A stretch of DNA of 64,000 nt from Entomortierella parvispora. Lineage: Eukaryota; Mortierellomycota; Mortierellomycetes; Mortierellales; Mortierellaceae. Shown piece by piece: positions 31,461 to 42,138 of the stretch; within the stretch, counting starts at the first letter, position 1, and each line of letters opens with the position of its first letter. The translations under genes and the position numbers were made by a program. The notes below the pieces were generated by a model. It was given only the letters and a program-made list of their open reading frames with translations. It made no database searches and was not told where the DNA came from. The DNA lies in assembly GCA_963573315.1 (NCBI GenBank), contig OY752145.1:186001-250000 (forward strand), given 5' to 3'.

Positions 31461-32810
31461 ATGCTAGTTCCACTACATTCACGATGCATCCGCAATTTGT
31501 GTGCGCGGAATCTGTTTGTCAATCACTCTGTGATTTCACTGGCCTCATTCTCAGCCTCGCATCCTCGCTCACAATCGCGACCTTTCCATGTCGGCTTGAC
31601 CAGCTCACTCGCTCAGGATGGAACATTACCTTCCCATATAATGGACTCAGTCGCGCCAACGGATAAGCCGAAGAAAACCAAGTCCAGAAAAGTCTACAAT
31701 AACCACATACTTTGGTCAAAAAACGAAAAAGAACGATTCGAATACCTCTACTCCGACGGAAGGAACCCCACCATCGCATCCATCATGGCGTTCTTTCCTG
31801 GCCGGACAGAAAAAGCCCTCTACCATCGCCTCGCTTTAACAGAAGGTCGCACCTGTTATCGACGCTGGACTCCCAAAGAGAAAGCGCGACTCTTGGAATT
31901 GCACAACGCAGGGGCAACAACTCTCGAAATGCTGAAAAGTCTGCCAGGCAGGACCCAGACGGCCATCTTAAGCCAAGTGAATGTCGGGATTTTGCGCTCC
32001 TACCTCACCGATAAAAAGAGAATGGTATCTTCACATGTCCTGAAAGAAGAAGATGGGGATAAAGGCGGTAACAGTAGTAATAATCGAAACAACGGTGCCA
32101 TTGTGACAGCAGTTCAGATCAGAGAGCGTCCGACATTTTGGACTGACGAGGAAGATGGTGTTCTTAGACGTCTTGTCCAAAAAGCCAAAGAGAGAGATCC
32201 GGATCGATGGACCCGTGAATTAAGTCGACTGCTGAGCGATCCCAAGGAAAGAAAGGGCCTGGCAGAAGTGCGGACGTCGAAAGTGTGCACCCAGAGGTGG
32301 ACACGACTCGAGGAAAAACCGTTTCTCGTCAAGGCACCTTGGACTGAAAATGAGGACAAACTTTTAAAAAACTCAATCTACTCTCGACTAGAGATCCAAT
32401 TGAACTCAACTTCGAACGCTCAGTCCAATACGCAGCAAAAAGATGAGGGCAGCCATGGATCGTCAAAGAGCAAGCAGCCGACAGGGACTTTGAAGAATCA
32501 TATGGATGAGGAAGAGTGGCCGGAGATCAGTTTGGAAAAAATGAAGACTTTGGACTGGAAAAAAGTAGCTCTTGATGTTGGAACAAGGGATCCCAAAGGA
32601 TGTCGCGCAAGGTTTGATTCGCATTGCAAGATTGACAAAAGTCGGCGCTGGACAGTAGAGGAAACCAAGCTCCTCAAGGAAGGTCTTAGGAAGTACGGAC
32701 GAGATTGGGAAAAGATTGCAAGTGTAGTTGGTACAAAGACGGCAGTCCAAGCACGGGGGAAATACCTATACATCATACTCCGAGCGGATATGTCTGCGAA
32801 GGGACCATAA
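31461..32810 (+). CDS. SANT/Myb-repeat protein (copy 4)
   Basis: Single exon. The ATG at 31461 (MLVPLHSRCIRNLCARNLF) is chosen over an upstream in-frame TTG because it aligns with the other copies; this gives 449 residues. The N-terminal ~55 residues have Arg but almost no acid (SASHPRSQSRPFHVGLTSSLAQ). Repeats: ILWSKNEKERFEYLYSDGRN, RRWTPKEKARLLELHNAGAT, TFWTDEEDGVLRRLVQKAKERDPDRW, APWTENEDKLLKNSIYSRLE plus DWKKVALDVGTRDPKGCRARF, and RRWTVEETKLLKEGLRKYGRDWEKIASVVGTKT. The same linker SYLTDKKRMVSSHVL...GAIVTAVQIRER lies between repeats 2 and 3. AATAAAAGGTCCAAAAT follows at 32824. No frameshift is seen, so it is probably expressed. Confidence 0.88.
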   Translation: MLVPLHSRCIRNLCARNLFVNHSVISLASFSASHPRSQSRPFHVGLTSSLAQDGTLPSHIMDSVAPTDKPKKTKSRKVYNNHILWSKNEKERFEYLYSDGRNPTIASIMAFFPGRTEKALYHRLALTEGRTCYRRWTPKEKARLLELHNAGATTLEMLKSLPGRTQTAILSQVNVGILRSYLTDKKRMVSSHVLKEEDGDKGGNSSNNRNNGAIVTAVQIRERPTFWTDEEDGVLRRLVQKAKERDPDRWTRELSRLLSDPKERKGLAEVRTSKVCTQRWTRLEEKPFLVKAPWTENEDKLLKNSIYSRLEIQLNSTSNAQSNTQQKDEGSHGSSKSKQPTGTLKNHMDEEEWPEISLEKMKTLDWKKVALDVGTRDPKGCRARFDSHCKIDKSRRWTVEETKLLKEGLRKYGRDWEKIASVVGTKTAVQARGKYLYIILRADMSAKGP

Positions 32811-33284
32811 GAATGGATCGTAAAATAAAAGGTCCAAAATTGCATTGTTCTTGCTTTTTCATTCTCCACTCTCCACCTCTCTGTGTCAAACATGGTGGCT
32901 AATTGAGTATTGTTGTTCCATGGAAAAGGGGCCTTTTGATAAACGAGGGCGCCCTATCAAGCGTACTCCACGATCTTCTCAATTTTCGTCCACTTTCTTT
33001 TATCAGATTCTCTTTTGACCTCGGCAAATCTCAAGAGTCGGCCGCAACCTTTCTGAACCCACTGCCGTGATCATCATATTGCACTTCCTTGATCGGTCTA
33101 AACGCCCTCTGCTATTGACTCCCTGGCCTCAGAAAGCCCGACATTTGCACCCTTTCGTTCTAGATGTAGCTTTCTTTTGTAGGTATATCAAAGAAGGACA
33201 TTGACTCAGATATCGCAACAGAACAATTTATAAACTTGATCTGGTATCCCCTGTTCGTTTTTTTAATGAAGAACAAATCAAAGC
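32811..33284. other. Spacer between convergent Myb copy 4 and HMG-box gene
   Basis: 474 bp, AT-rich toward the right. It contains the copy 4 poly(A) signal (32824-32829). Nothing else is recognised. Confidence 0.5.
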
Positions 33285-35760
33285 CTACATTCGCCAAGAA
33301 ATATGATCTGCCATGCCTCCTGGGGTGCCACCGCCGCTTCCCTGACTACCCAACCCTCCATGGCTCACTAGACCAGCACTCATTGGCCCGACATTGCCGT
33401 TCGTGTTGGTGGAATCATAGGCCTCCATCTCGGACTGATACCTCTTCTTGTCATTTTCGGCCATGGTTCCATAAGATTCCTTCTCAGTTTCGGAGAGCTT
33501 TTGCCACTCCTCGCCAAGCATCTTTGTGATCTCTGTTGGCTTGAACTCTGGGTGCTGCTTTTTGATATCGTCCCTATTTGAGTCATTTCGGTTAAATGTG
33601 CTTGAATTAGTACCAGATAGTAAACTTGACAAATAATCACGCGTCAGGAACCATCCATTGGGGCTTTTTTTGTTTTCGCCCAGCCTACCTCTTCATCAGG
33701 GTGAAAAAGATATAAGAGTTTCTTGGCCGCTTTGGACAGTTCTTATCCTTGACGACTGGAATTGTCACTGCACGCTTCATCTTTTTCTTGGACAAGGCGG
33801 CTGAGCCTCCCATCCCTCCACCAAGACCTCCCAATCCGCCCCCTCCCATGCCTCCAGCCATGACTGCGAGCCCAGGGCCCCCTTGTCCCATTCCTGGAGC
33901 TCCCATCATCCCAGGGTGGATATGACCCATCCCTTGGGGTAGCCCAATGGGTCGATGATGATGTGCGGGCATACCTCCGAGTCGCTGCATCTGCTGCATA
34001 TGTTGAAGACCGAACTGATGCTGTTGCTGTTGTTGCTGTTGATGCTGTTGATGCTGTTGTTGTACATGGTATACGTGTTGTTGCTGCTGATGTTGATGCT
34101 GAGAATGATGTTGTTGTTGAGGATGGTGTTGGGATGGGTGCTGCTGTTGTTGGTGGTGAGAGTACTCGGCCCCATACGGTGAAGGATGCATTCCGGCCCC
34201 GACCATCCCTCCCCATCCCATACGATCATTCACCGAAGAGAGTGGCCCCCCAAGACCTCCGCTCATACTTGGAACCATCCCACTATTGCTACTCGTGGTG
34301 GGAGGATTCGTCACAGCCCCATTGCCTCCGCTACCCGTTGGACTCTCCAAACCACTGAAATCCCGACTTCGTTGTTTGGCGACTGCTCGACCCTGTGCAC
34401 CTGTCGGGTTCCTGACAGGTCCTCCACCATTGGCTCCAATCCCGCCTCCTATAGAGGAGGAAGAGGAAGTCGCGGTTACTCCAGTGGTCGCTATTGATGA
34501 TGTGGAAGTGGAAGGGGTGATCCCAACGTGAATAGGACCTGGTGTGCCAGGTATGCTCATCATACCCTGTTGCGGAGAAGATTGCCAATGAAGGTCTCCG
34601 TTTCTTGAATTGGTTCGGCTTAACAGATGCTGCATCGACGAGTCCATGTAACGCTGCTGCTGCGGTTGTTGCTGCTGCTGCTGTTGTTGTTGTTGTTGTT
34701 GATGATGATGTGGTTGATGCATCTCTGCACCATACAAACTATTGGGATTTCCATTATGCAACAGATGGGAAAGCCCTCCGCCGCTGCCTCCGTTGCTACC
34801 TTGGTGAAACTGCTGTTGCTGCTGTTGTTGTTGTTGCTGTTGCTGCTGCTGCTGGTGTGGCGGTGGAGGGGCGTATTGGTGCGAGAGCACAGAAGGATAA
34901 GGTGAAGGCTGCTGCTGTTGGCGTTGAAGCTGCTGTTGTTGTTGCTGATGCAATTGTTGCTGCTGTTGCTGATGCTGTAATTGTTGTTGTTGACCCTGAT
35001 ACGTCTGTTGCTGCTGCTGCTGTTGCTGGTGTTGTTGTTGTTGTTGACCTCCTCCTCCTGTACCGCCCTTCTGTAGAGCATCGTCCAAGATCTGCTGCGG
35101 GTGAGGCAAAGGTGGCATCATCATCATGGCGTTGTTGCTGGTGGTATGGTTATGAGTTCTTCTAAAGGGGTCGTCTTCCTTTCTTGAGAAGGATCCGTGT
35201 CGATAATGATTTGAAGAGACTAGATCTTCGGCCGTGGTTGTAGAGTCTAGTAAATTGTCTGTTGAGGTCAAGGGAGTCGTGCCAGCAGTGGTAGGGGAAG
35301 CACCCGAGGTTGTAACACTGGAGGAAGAAGCAGAAGCTGGACCGCCGGAAGCAAAGTCAGAAGATGAATGAAAATGAAAAGGATGAGAACCGTCCGAGGA
35401 GGAAGAATTCAAAGAGCTGGAAGAAGAGCCGTAGATGTGATTGGATTGTAAAGGAGGGAGAAGAGGTGGAGGGGTGCCAGGACCACCGGTGGAGTACGCG
35501 TTTTGAGAATGATGGTTGAAATAGCTTCGACTGTTGTTGTTGTTACTGGTGGTGTTGCCGTGGAGGTTGTAGTTCATAGTGTGGTGGAAAGGAGGGCTGT
35601 TCAGGTCGTAGTGGCTTTTGTCAGGGCTGCTGTGATGGCGGGCTTTGTGATGTTGAACCTCGTAGCTGCCGTGCTGGACAGAAGAGTCGTCTCGGTAGCT
35701 TGAATGAAAGGGAAGATCTGGCTCGAAATGGGAGGTGGCAGAAGGAGAGGAATAGGACAT
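33285..35760 (-). CDS. HMG-box protein with long polyglutamine tracts
   Basis: Two exons, 35760-33689 and 33573-33285 (intron GTAGGC...AAATAG, phase 2), encode 786 residues. The N-terminal ~670 residues are low-complexity: Ser/Asn/His-rich at first, then repeated polyglutamine tracts of up to about 16 residues mixed with His, Pro and Gly. A basic stretch KKKMKRAVTIPVVKDK leads into a single HMG box (about 673-742: CPKRPRNSYIFFTLMKR, intron, DDIKKQHPEFKPTEITKMLG, EEWQKLSETEKESYG). This is the fold of sequence-nonspecific or MATA/SOX-type HMG proteins. The PKRPRNSYIFF start suits a sterile-alpha-like regulator or an architectural HMGB. The tail is Gly-rich. The glutamine tracts use both CAG and CAA, so they are coding and not pure triplet repeats. 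Confidence 0.85.
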
Positions 35761-38700
35761 GCACCGCTTATTTGGTTTCTTGGTCTTGATCTCTGGTGAA
35801 ATGGAAAATGACAGGGGAAGAGGAAGAGGACAATGGACGAAAAGAGAAGGATGGTTAATCCTGCAACTTTGAATGATGCGAGGAGGGCAGGATAGGACCC
35901 TCGGACCAATGGAGATGCCGCTCGTTTCCACATCCCCACAAAAAAAGAGAAAGAAAAAGAAAACAGCGCGCAAGCGTGTCATTGACACGAGCTTCTTTTT
36001 TTGTTACTGCCAAACTCCCGTTCTCTATCTCTAGCACATACACACATACACCACATGCGCCGTTTTGTTCCAGCATCGCACTCTTGGCAATTTGTTTGGA
36101 ATACCCTGTGCCCACCCGTGCGACTCCCTGCCACTCAACTGAACTGCCAAGAAAGAAATCCGTCTGGTGCGGGGTTAGCTGTGTGTTCCCCCCACATCAG
36201 TATGGGCTCGACAAGATCATGGCAAGTAATTGGATCATGAGCATCGAATCTCAGTTGCTTTCTGGTACAGAAGAGGAGGAGGTATTCTTGGTATTCTTCT
36301 CGCGTGTATGGAAAACAACTGTTGATACAAAGTTGCTTCCTCAGACTAATGACTGATTAGATAGAAGCACGCGGGAGACGATCATGTCTTATTTCCTGTT
36401 CCTTCTTCTGTTGTCGGTGGTCGCGTGCGTGGGGTGTGCCTGCAGCCAAAGTCGTTGCAGACAAAAGAGGTAACACGGACACAGGCGACGAGATCAAGGA
36501 GGGGAAAGAGAGAGGAAACATGGCGAGAGAGAGAGAGGGAGAGAGAGATACAGAGAGAATAAAAATCCGGGGGGTGCGGGTGGAGGATAGGTTGCATCGT
36601 TCGACAGGGCCAACGGTCAAGAGGGGGATAGACGGAACGGGGGGGATGGATAGACAGAGGAGAGGGGAATGCAAACGCATGCGTTTGTGTTGTGTGTGTG
36701 TGTGTGTGTCCTGAGTGAGCAGGGAGGACATGTGTGTGATGTTCCGTTTGCTTACCTGGATTGGACAACGGTGCGGGCAGGAAGGGCAGCTAATATCCGC
36801 GTCAACGACCTGGAGAGCGAGAGGAAGCAAGAGAGAGAGAGAAAGAGAGAGAGACAGAGAGAAGAGAGAGAGAGCTAATGGAAGAGAGAGAAAAGAGGGC
36901 AAAGACGGACAGACGGTTGAACTTGGCGCGCGTGTTGTAAAGAAAGAGAAGGAGAGAGAGAAAAGAGAGCGAGTAAGAGAAGAGAGAGGGAAAGAGGAGG
37001 ACAGCAGGATTAGACAAGGGAAAGGGAAGAGAGGGAAGGAAGCGAATGAAAGAGAGAACAGGGAGTGGTTTTTTTGTAAGGATATGAAGGTCCCAAAAAC
37101 AAGAGAGGGAGAATGCGGCAGGGGGAGCCCGCCTGTCGTTGCCTTGACCTTGCTGCTCACCAGCAGCATCGTTTCCGGCAAGTCAAAGGCCTCTGGCTGC
37201 ACACCAGAGACCCTCCGTTCTTTTTTGGAGCACGAAAGAAAGACCTTCCTCAGATTTGGAAACAAGGGGTTCAAGCTGGAGAGAGGCGGGAAGAAATAAA
37301 GGGGGAGATTGCGAAGGGAGAAATAAACCAGGAGTTGGAACAAAAGGACAGCAAAGGAAGGCAGAGAAAGAAAGGGGTCGGTCCGTGGCCGTAAAGTTGC
37401 AAGGACAAGGAGCAACTGCCACGGCGGTCAAGCCAAAACGAGGGTGATGACCTAGCCATTTTGACACGAAGGACCAGGGGATGATGGTGGTCGCCTCTGG
37501 GAACATGGAAGCGAGAACGCCAGACGCACGAGAGAGCACGGGAAAGACTATCGTCGAAGCACAGCAGCTGGAAAACACGTCGCTGGTCGTGTGGGGTCAG
37601 TGAGGGCGACAGGAGGATTCAGTGCACCAACAACACACGCGACAGTGACCCTGTGTCTGTGCTCCCGCGTCAACCCTTTGCTTTGTGCAACGTGGCCTCT
37701 TCCCTCCCTCGTGGATGTGGTCTTTGCACTTGTCGGCCATTGCTGGCGTCGATCCAAACACACCGCTCTAATTGGTCTCCAACTATGGCCCACAGACTCT
37801 TGTGCAATAGCCACCATGAGACCCTGCATCAGGGCATGGTCTCTCTGGAATAAAAGGCAGGCGCAAGAACGTGCGCATCGTCCGTCATTGCCGTCCGCCC
37901 TGCCTGTCCACAAGCTGACCATTGTCCCAAAAAAGTAACACAAAAGACCGCCGACGCGCAGCATGCTCATGGAGGGACACAAGGTGGCCCGTGTGTCTTG
38001 TTCACTCCGCAAGAGCATTCTTCAAGTGTCCATGTTCGGTGACTTGTCCATTCTACCATTCCACTCTCACTCTCCAGTATTACACAACTACCTGTCGAGT
38101 GCTCTCTAGCGTGTCGTAGTTCTCGGCTACAGCACGCAGGCGTTTGCACACGCTCATTGTCGCTGACTCTCGCTCTTTTCTGTCCGGTCTCCTCGCCTCC
38201 GTCTTTTACACGTGCCCGTACCGCCAGCGCAGATTCACGCCGTCCACAGCCTGGGCCCCACTCTCCTGTCCTTTTCTATGCGCTTTCCCCTGGATCATTG
38301 TTGGTGAATATGGGGATGAACAAATGGCGTTGCCGTTTCCTTCTCCTTTCTTGCCAGCAATATCAAGGGCAGGAATGGACAGCCCCTTCTTGCTGTCTTC
38401 TTTTTTCTTCTCTGATTCTCTCTTTTTGTCTTTCTTTTTCTTTTCTCTCTTTCCCTGCGTCTCTCTTTCAGACTCTTTATCGTGCTTCTCCGTTCTGGAA
38501 AGAGAGAGAAGTGCCTTTCTCAGCCAATGATACATCTGTGTGCTGGCTCATGCAAGCCTGGAATCTCTAGCTCTTAGCAAGGCAGCACGTTTCTTTACTT
38601 TGTATTCTATCCCCCCCTTTGTATCTCGTTGTGTGTGGGCGTGGTTCTTTCCTTCTCTCTCTCTTTCTCGTTAGTTTTTACCTTCTCACATTGCATTCTT

Positions 38701-38925
38701 TCTTTCCATCGTCTTGACTGCCCCGCACTGTGCTGCTTTGCATTGCTTTCTTGCGTCCGTTGCTCCTCTTCAACATTCCTCACGCCGTTGCCCTATCCCC
38801 ATCCCTCAACGGTCATCTTTCGCGCAACCCACTATCTCGTTGTGCCACGTCCACACCCCCATCTCCTCGCCCTCATAGACAGTAGGCGAGTATAAAAATA
38901 ATAAGAGACTCATCTCTCTTCAGCC
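35761..38925. other. Long divergent intergenic region with purine-rich block
   Basis: 3.2 kb between the start of the HMG gene (minus) and of the membrane-protein gene (plus). From about 36480 to 37070 the plus strand is almost entirely purine (GAGA and GAAAGA tracts), with a GT run at 36693-36709. The right part (38160-38900) is pyrimidine-rich. CTCTTCAG just before 38926 could be the end of a leader intron. The long minus-strand frame 36357-37415 is only the pyrimidine complement of the purine block. Confidence 0.5.
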
Positions 38926-40785
38926 ATGTCCACAGAAACTATAGACATCTATGGAATCTCGCCTCCTCCTGTGGAACTCAACGCCATCGTTCCTGGGTCC
39001 ATTTTTCAGGATGATATTACTCCACCCACTTTTATTGACGGCAACGGGTATGACCCAGTTTCAGCGCCATCTGGTGAATCTTCGACCCCTTCGGCCGGTA
39101 CTGGGGTCGGGGGAAGGGGGCCAGATATTGAAGTGAGCTCGACCATTCAAACCGTGCTGATCTCGCTGGGAATCGTTGTCGGTGCCCTGTTTCTCCTTGG
39201 CGTTGTGGCGACTTTATATATCACACACAAGAATAAGAGGGCAGAAGAAAAGAAGAAGCGTATCTCTGGGACGCCAGAGGGTGAAGATGAGAAGGGCGGC
39301 AGAGGTCTCGGTGGACTGAAGGCAGATGATGAGAAATCAGAACTCGTCACCGTCTTGATTGACGATTACGACAAGAACAAAAAGAAGCAAAAGGCCAACT
39401 CTTCTCCCTCATCTTCTACCACCTCGCCCAAGGGGAGTATCATTGGAGGCGTGGGTACCGCCGTAGGGAGTAGTGCCTCGTCGGCCACTCGCGCCGGAAT
39501 CCATGACAATTCTCGGAATTCGTTTATGGAGGTTGCACAGGTGTACTCGCGTCGACAGAGTATCACACCTACGCCTTTGCCCCCACAGTCATCCATGACG
39601 AGTTCCAACTCTTCTACCTCCCTCGGCGTCTCGTCCTTGATTCGGTCTGCAGGCCCTGGGTACAGTCAACAGCACGGGGCCCCGGAACTCCAGATTGGCA
39701 TCTACCCTCATCTGTCTTCGTCTCCTCACCATCAGCAACCACATCCATTCCAACAACACCTTCATCAACAGTTCTCGCCTTTCTTGCAGGATCAGAATAG
39801 CCCTCACTTCCCAATATCACCTTCCAGTGCTGGTACTATGGACGAGAGCAAGAATCCCTTTGCGTCGCCTCCCCTTTCCGCTGGGTTACAAGATCCTTTC
39901 CGGACCCAGAACAATAGCCAGATAGACTTGACCCTCGGAGTGACGACCTCTTCAAGCGGCAGTGGCTCTGGTTCGAGGGGTCCTTCACCCTCTACATCCT
40001 CGACATCGCTCTCGAGTAGCAGTCAGCCGGATACGGTTGATCGACGAATGGTCGCCAACACTATTCCGAGCCCCCCAATGTCCATCGCCAACAAGTTCTC
40101 CCCTTCGTCCTTTTCTTCAAGTCCTCAAGGCTCTGGGACGGCAGGATCGACCAATGAAGGGAACGCTTGGTATCGAAAACGCAACAGCATCATCATCCCT
40201 GACGGTGCTTCGGCCCATGTTCGTCTCTGGAGAGATGATGGGGAAGAGATCTCGAGCTCCCCTCCAAGACTCCAACGCCCCCTTCGTTCCGGTTCCCATT
40301 CATCAACCACAGGGCCGCTAGGAATTTCGACTTCTTCTTCGTCCTCATCAATGGCACTGAGCGGGTCTAACGCGACAACAGTGCCTTCCCCTCTGCACAA
40401 CGCCAGTCGTTGGTCACCCTCAAGTCCTTCTGACCAAAGTCAAGAGTACAAAGATGAATCGCAAGAACGAGGCGCTAGTGGCCTGGAAGCAAGCGCGTCG
40501 ACAGTCAGTCGCAATGGCGCGGCGGTCTTTGAAGGTCGAGCCAAAATTAGTACGTCTTCGCCTTCGAGATCAAAGTCGTCGGCCGGTTTTGACAGCGACG
40601 TGTGTTTGACACCCCGGACCCCCGCGACCCCAAGGGTGCCGTTACTGGTCGAGCCCGAAGCTGGGAAATTGGGCAAGAGTGGAGAAGGGCCTTCAGAGGA
40701 AGTCGTTGTCCGATTGAGGGCCACCCGACGCGCTAGTCATAGCAGTCATCGACAGAGTTATCTGGACGATCTTCAACAGCAGTAA
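38926..40785 (+). CDS. Single-pass membrane protein with long Ser-rich tail
   Basis: Single exon, 619 residues, starting MSTETIDIYGISPPP. Residues 1-72 are acidic and Pro/Ser/Gly-rich with no signal peptide. One hydrophobic helix (about 74-99, TIQTVLISLGIVVGALFLL and on) is followed by THKNKRAEEKKKR, so the tail is predicted to be cytosolic by the positive-inside rule. The tail is rich in Ser, Thr and Pro (SSSTTSPKGS, SSSSSMALSG, TPRTPATPRVP) with many possible phosphosites and little predicted fold. Such an arrangement is seen in fungal wall-stress sensors, but no Cys-rich WSC or mannosylated Ser/Thr ectodomain of length is present, so I do not assign it. It is possibly a lineage-specific receptor or scaffold. 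Confidence 0.8.
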   Translation: MSTETIDIYGISPPPVELNAIVPGSIFQDDITPPTFIDGNGYDPVSAPSGESSTPSAGTGVGGRGPDIEVSSTIQTVLISLGIVVGALFLLGVVATLYITHKNKRAEEKKKRISGTPEGEDEKGGRGLGGLKADDEKSELVTVLIDDYDKNKKKQKANSSPSSSTTSPKGSIIGGVGTAVGSSASSATRAGIHDNSRNSFMEVAQVYSRRQSITPTPLPPQSSMTSSNSSTSLGVSSLIRSAGPGYSQQHGAPELQIGIYPHLSSSPHHQQPHPFQQHLHQQFSPFLQDQNSPHFPISPSSAGTMDESKNPFASPPLSAGLQDPFRTQNNSQIDLTLGVTTSSSGSGSGSRGPSPSTSSTSLSSSSQPDTVDRRMVANTIPSPPMSIANKFSPSSFSSSPQGSGTAGSTNEGNAWYRKRNSIIIPDGASAHVRLWRDDGEEISSSPPRLQRPLRSGSHSSTTGPLGISTSSSSSSMALSGSNATTVPSPLHNASRWSPSSPSDQSQEYKDESQERGASGLEASASTVSRNGAAVFEGRAKISTSSPSRSKSSAGFDSDVCLTPRTPATPRVPLLVEPEAGKLGKSGEGPSEEVVVRLRATRRASHSSHRQSYLDDLQQQ

Positions 40786-42138
40786 ATACATCATATGAGA
40801 AAAGAGAAAAAAAAAAACATGTAGCCCAGAGTTGTTTATGCATCCAAGGCAGTGATAATCAAGTCAATCATTTTATTTCAGAACAAGAATGTGCCTTTTG
40901 TCCTTGATGCCAATAACAGTGGGACCGATGTGATGGAGGATGCAGATGTTCTGCCTTTCCCCCTGAAGTCGAGGCAACAGACACACACGACCATCAAAGT
41001 TGTGTTTTCAGGCACAGTCAGACCCAAGTAACACGGGTCCTCAGGAAGGCGTGCGCCTGTCCAGAATGGAGGGAGAGAATCTCCAAAATCTCAGCAAAGG
41101 TGACACCTCCATATTTCCCGGCCCGCCCCCGCACGGTGGTTCCCACGGACGGTGATTGCACGCGTTTCATCAAATACAGAAATCCCACCGTTGGCAACCT
41201 CGTGTACCCAGGATCCCAATTTGGCCCACCCGCCCAAATCTCCGGATCAATGACACCGGTCCAAAGCCAAGGAGGTCACGTTGACCTGCTCCCAGGTCTC
41301 CACTCAGAGTATCACCAGTGCCACGACCGCGATCGGTTGAACTGGAAGTTGCTCCTGGGGGTCGTTGCTGGATGGCTGGACACCTTCCTGCTGCTGGATC
41401 GACCTCGGGATTGATCTTTGCCTTTACCGCCTGCTCACCTCAGCAAAAAGAACCTCATGTTCAATGGTAAACACACACACACACTCAGACTCTCACGCCC
41501 ACCCACTGCATTTCAATAGTATTCATTTTCATACTCGATATTAATAAAAAGTGAGAGAAAAAAAGAAACCCCTCATTTGTACGACAGACCTAGGGAAAGA
41601 TTGCCAAGAACATTCTCTGCCCAATCTCCCCTCCTTCCTTATGTTTATCTTTATCATTCATTTCAATCTTCTTCTGACAGTCTTGTAAGTAACGATGGGC
41701 GCGGGAGTCTCGTCTCGTCTAACCAATTGAGCGTCATTTGTCGGGCTTTTAAAGAATGAGGTCAAACAGAACCATTCTTGTTATCGGCAACGGAATTCAG
41801 TAGTACTCCAATAATGGTCAAGGTAGGGAACTTGAAGAGGGGAGAGTTTTTATTGTCTGTTATTTACAAGGGAAAGTCTTGACGGACTCAGTTTTTTTTT
41901 GTTTTCTTTTTTTCTAGCAAGATGGATGTGGTGATCAAAAGAGTAGACGAGTGAATGTAATGTACAATTAGGACAAAAAGAAGAAGAAAGGAGGGGGGGA
42001 TGAGTGGAGAACGGAAAAAGAAAAGAAAATGAATGAGGGCCTGTGTGTGAGGGTATGCAAAGCACAAAAGGGGGGAAAAAAATGAAAAAAAAACTCGACA
42101 GAAAAGGTCGACACCATCGGGGAGGCTATTTCTAGACC
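40786..42138. other. Spacer between convergent membrane-protein genes
   Basis: 1.35 kb with no supported gene. Short A-runs near 40809 and 42072 lie at the two 3' ends. A CA run is at 41471-41482. A 104-codon plus-strand frame at 41100 has no family likeness. Confidence 0.5.

Noticed and set aside
34542-35165. Plus-strand Val/Ala/Leu-rich frame
   Set aside because: It is the antisense of the polyglutamine-coding region; the composition follows from CAA/CAG repeats.
36357-37415. 352-codon minus-strand frame, Ser/Phe/Leu-rich
   Set aside because: It is a translation of the pyrimidine complement of a GA-rich tract; no domain, no homologous context.
38891-38900. TATA box for the membrane-protein gene at 38926
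   Set aside because: TATAAAAATA is only 35 bp above the ATG, which would leave almost no leader; CTCTTCAG just before the ATG instead suggests a splice acceptor, so the element is probably intronic.
41100-41414. Possible small gene (104 codons)
   Set aside because: No family likeness, no splice or poly(A) support, average composition for this spacer.
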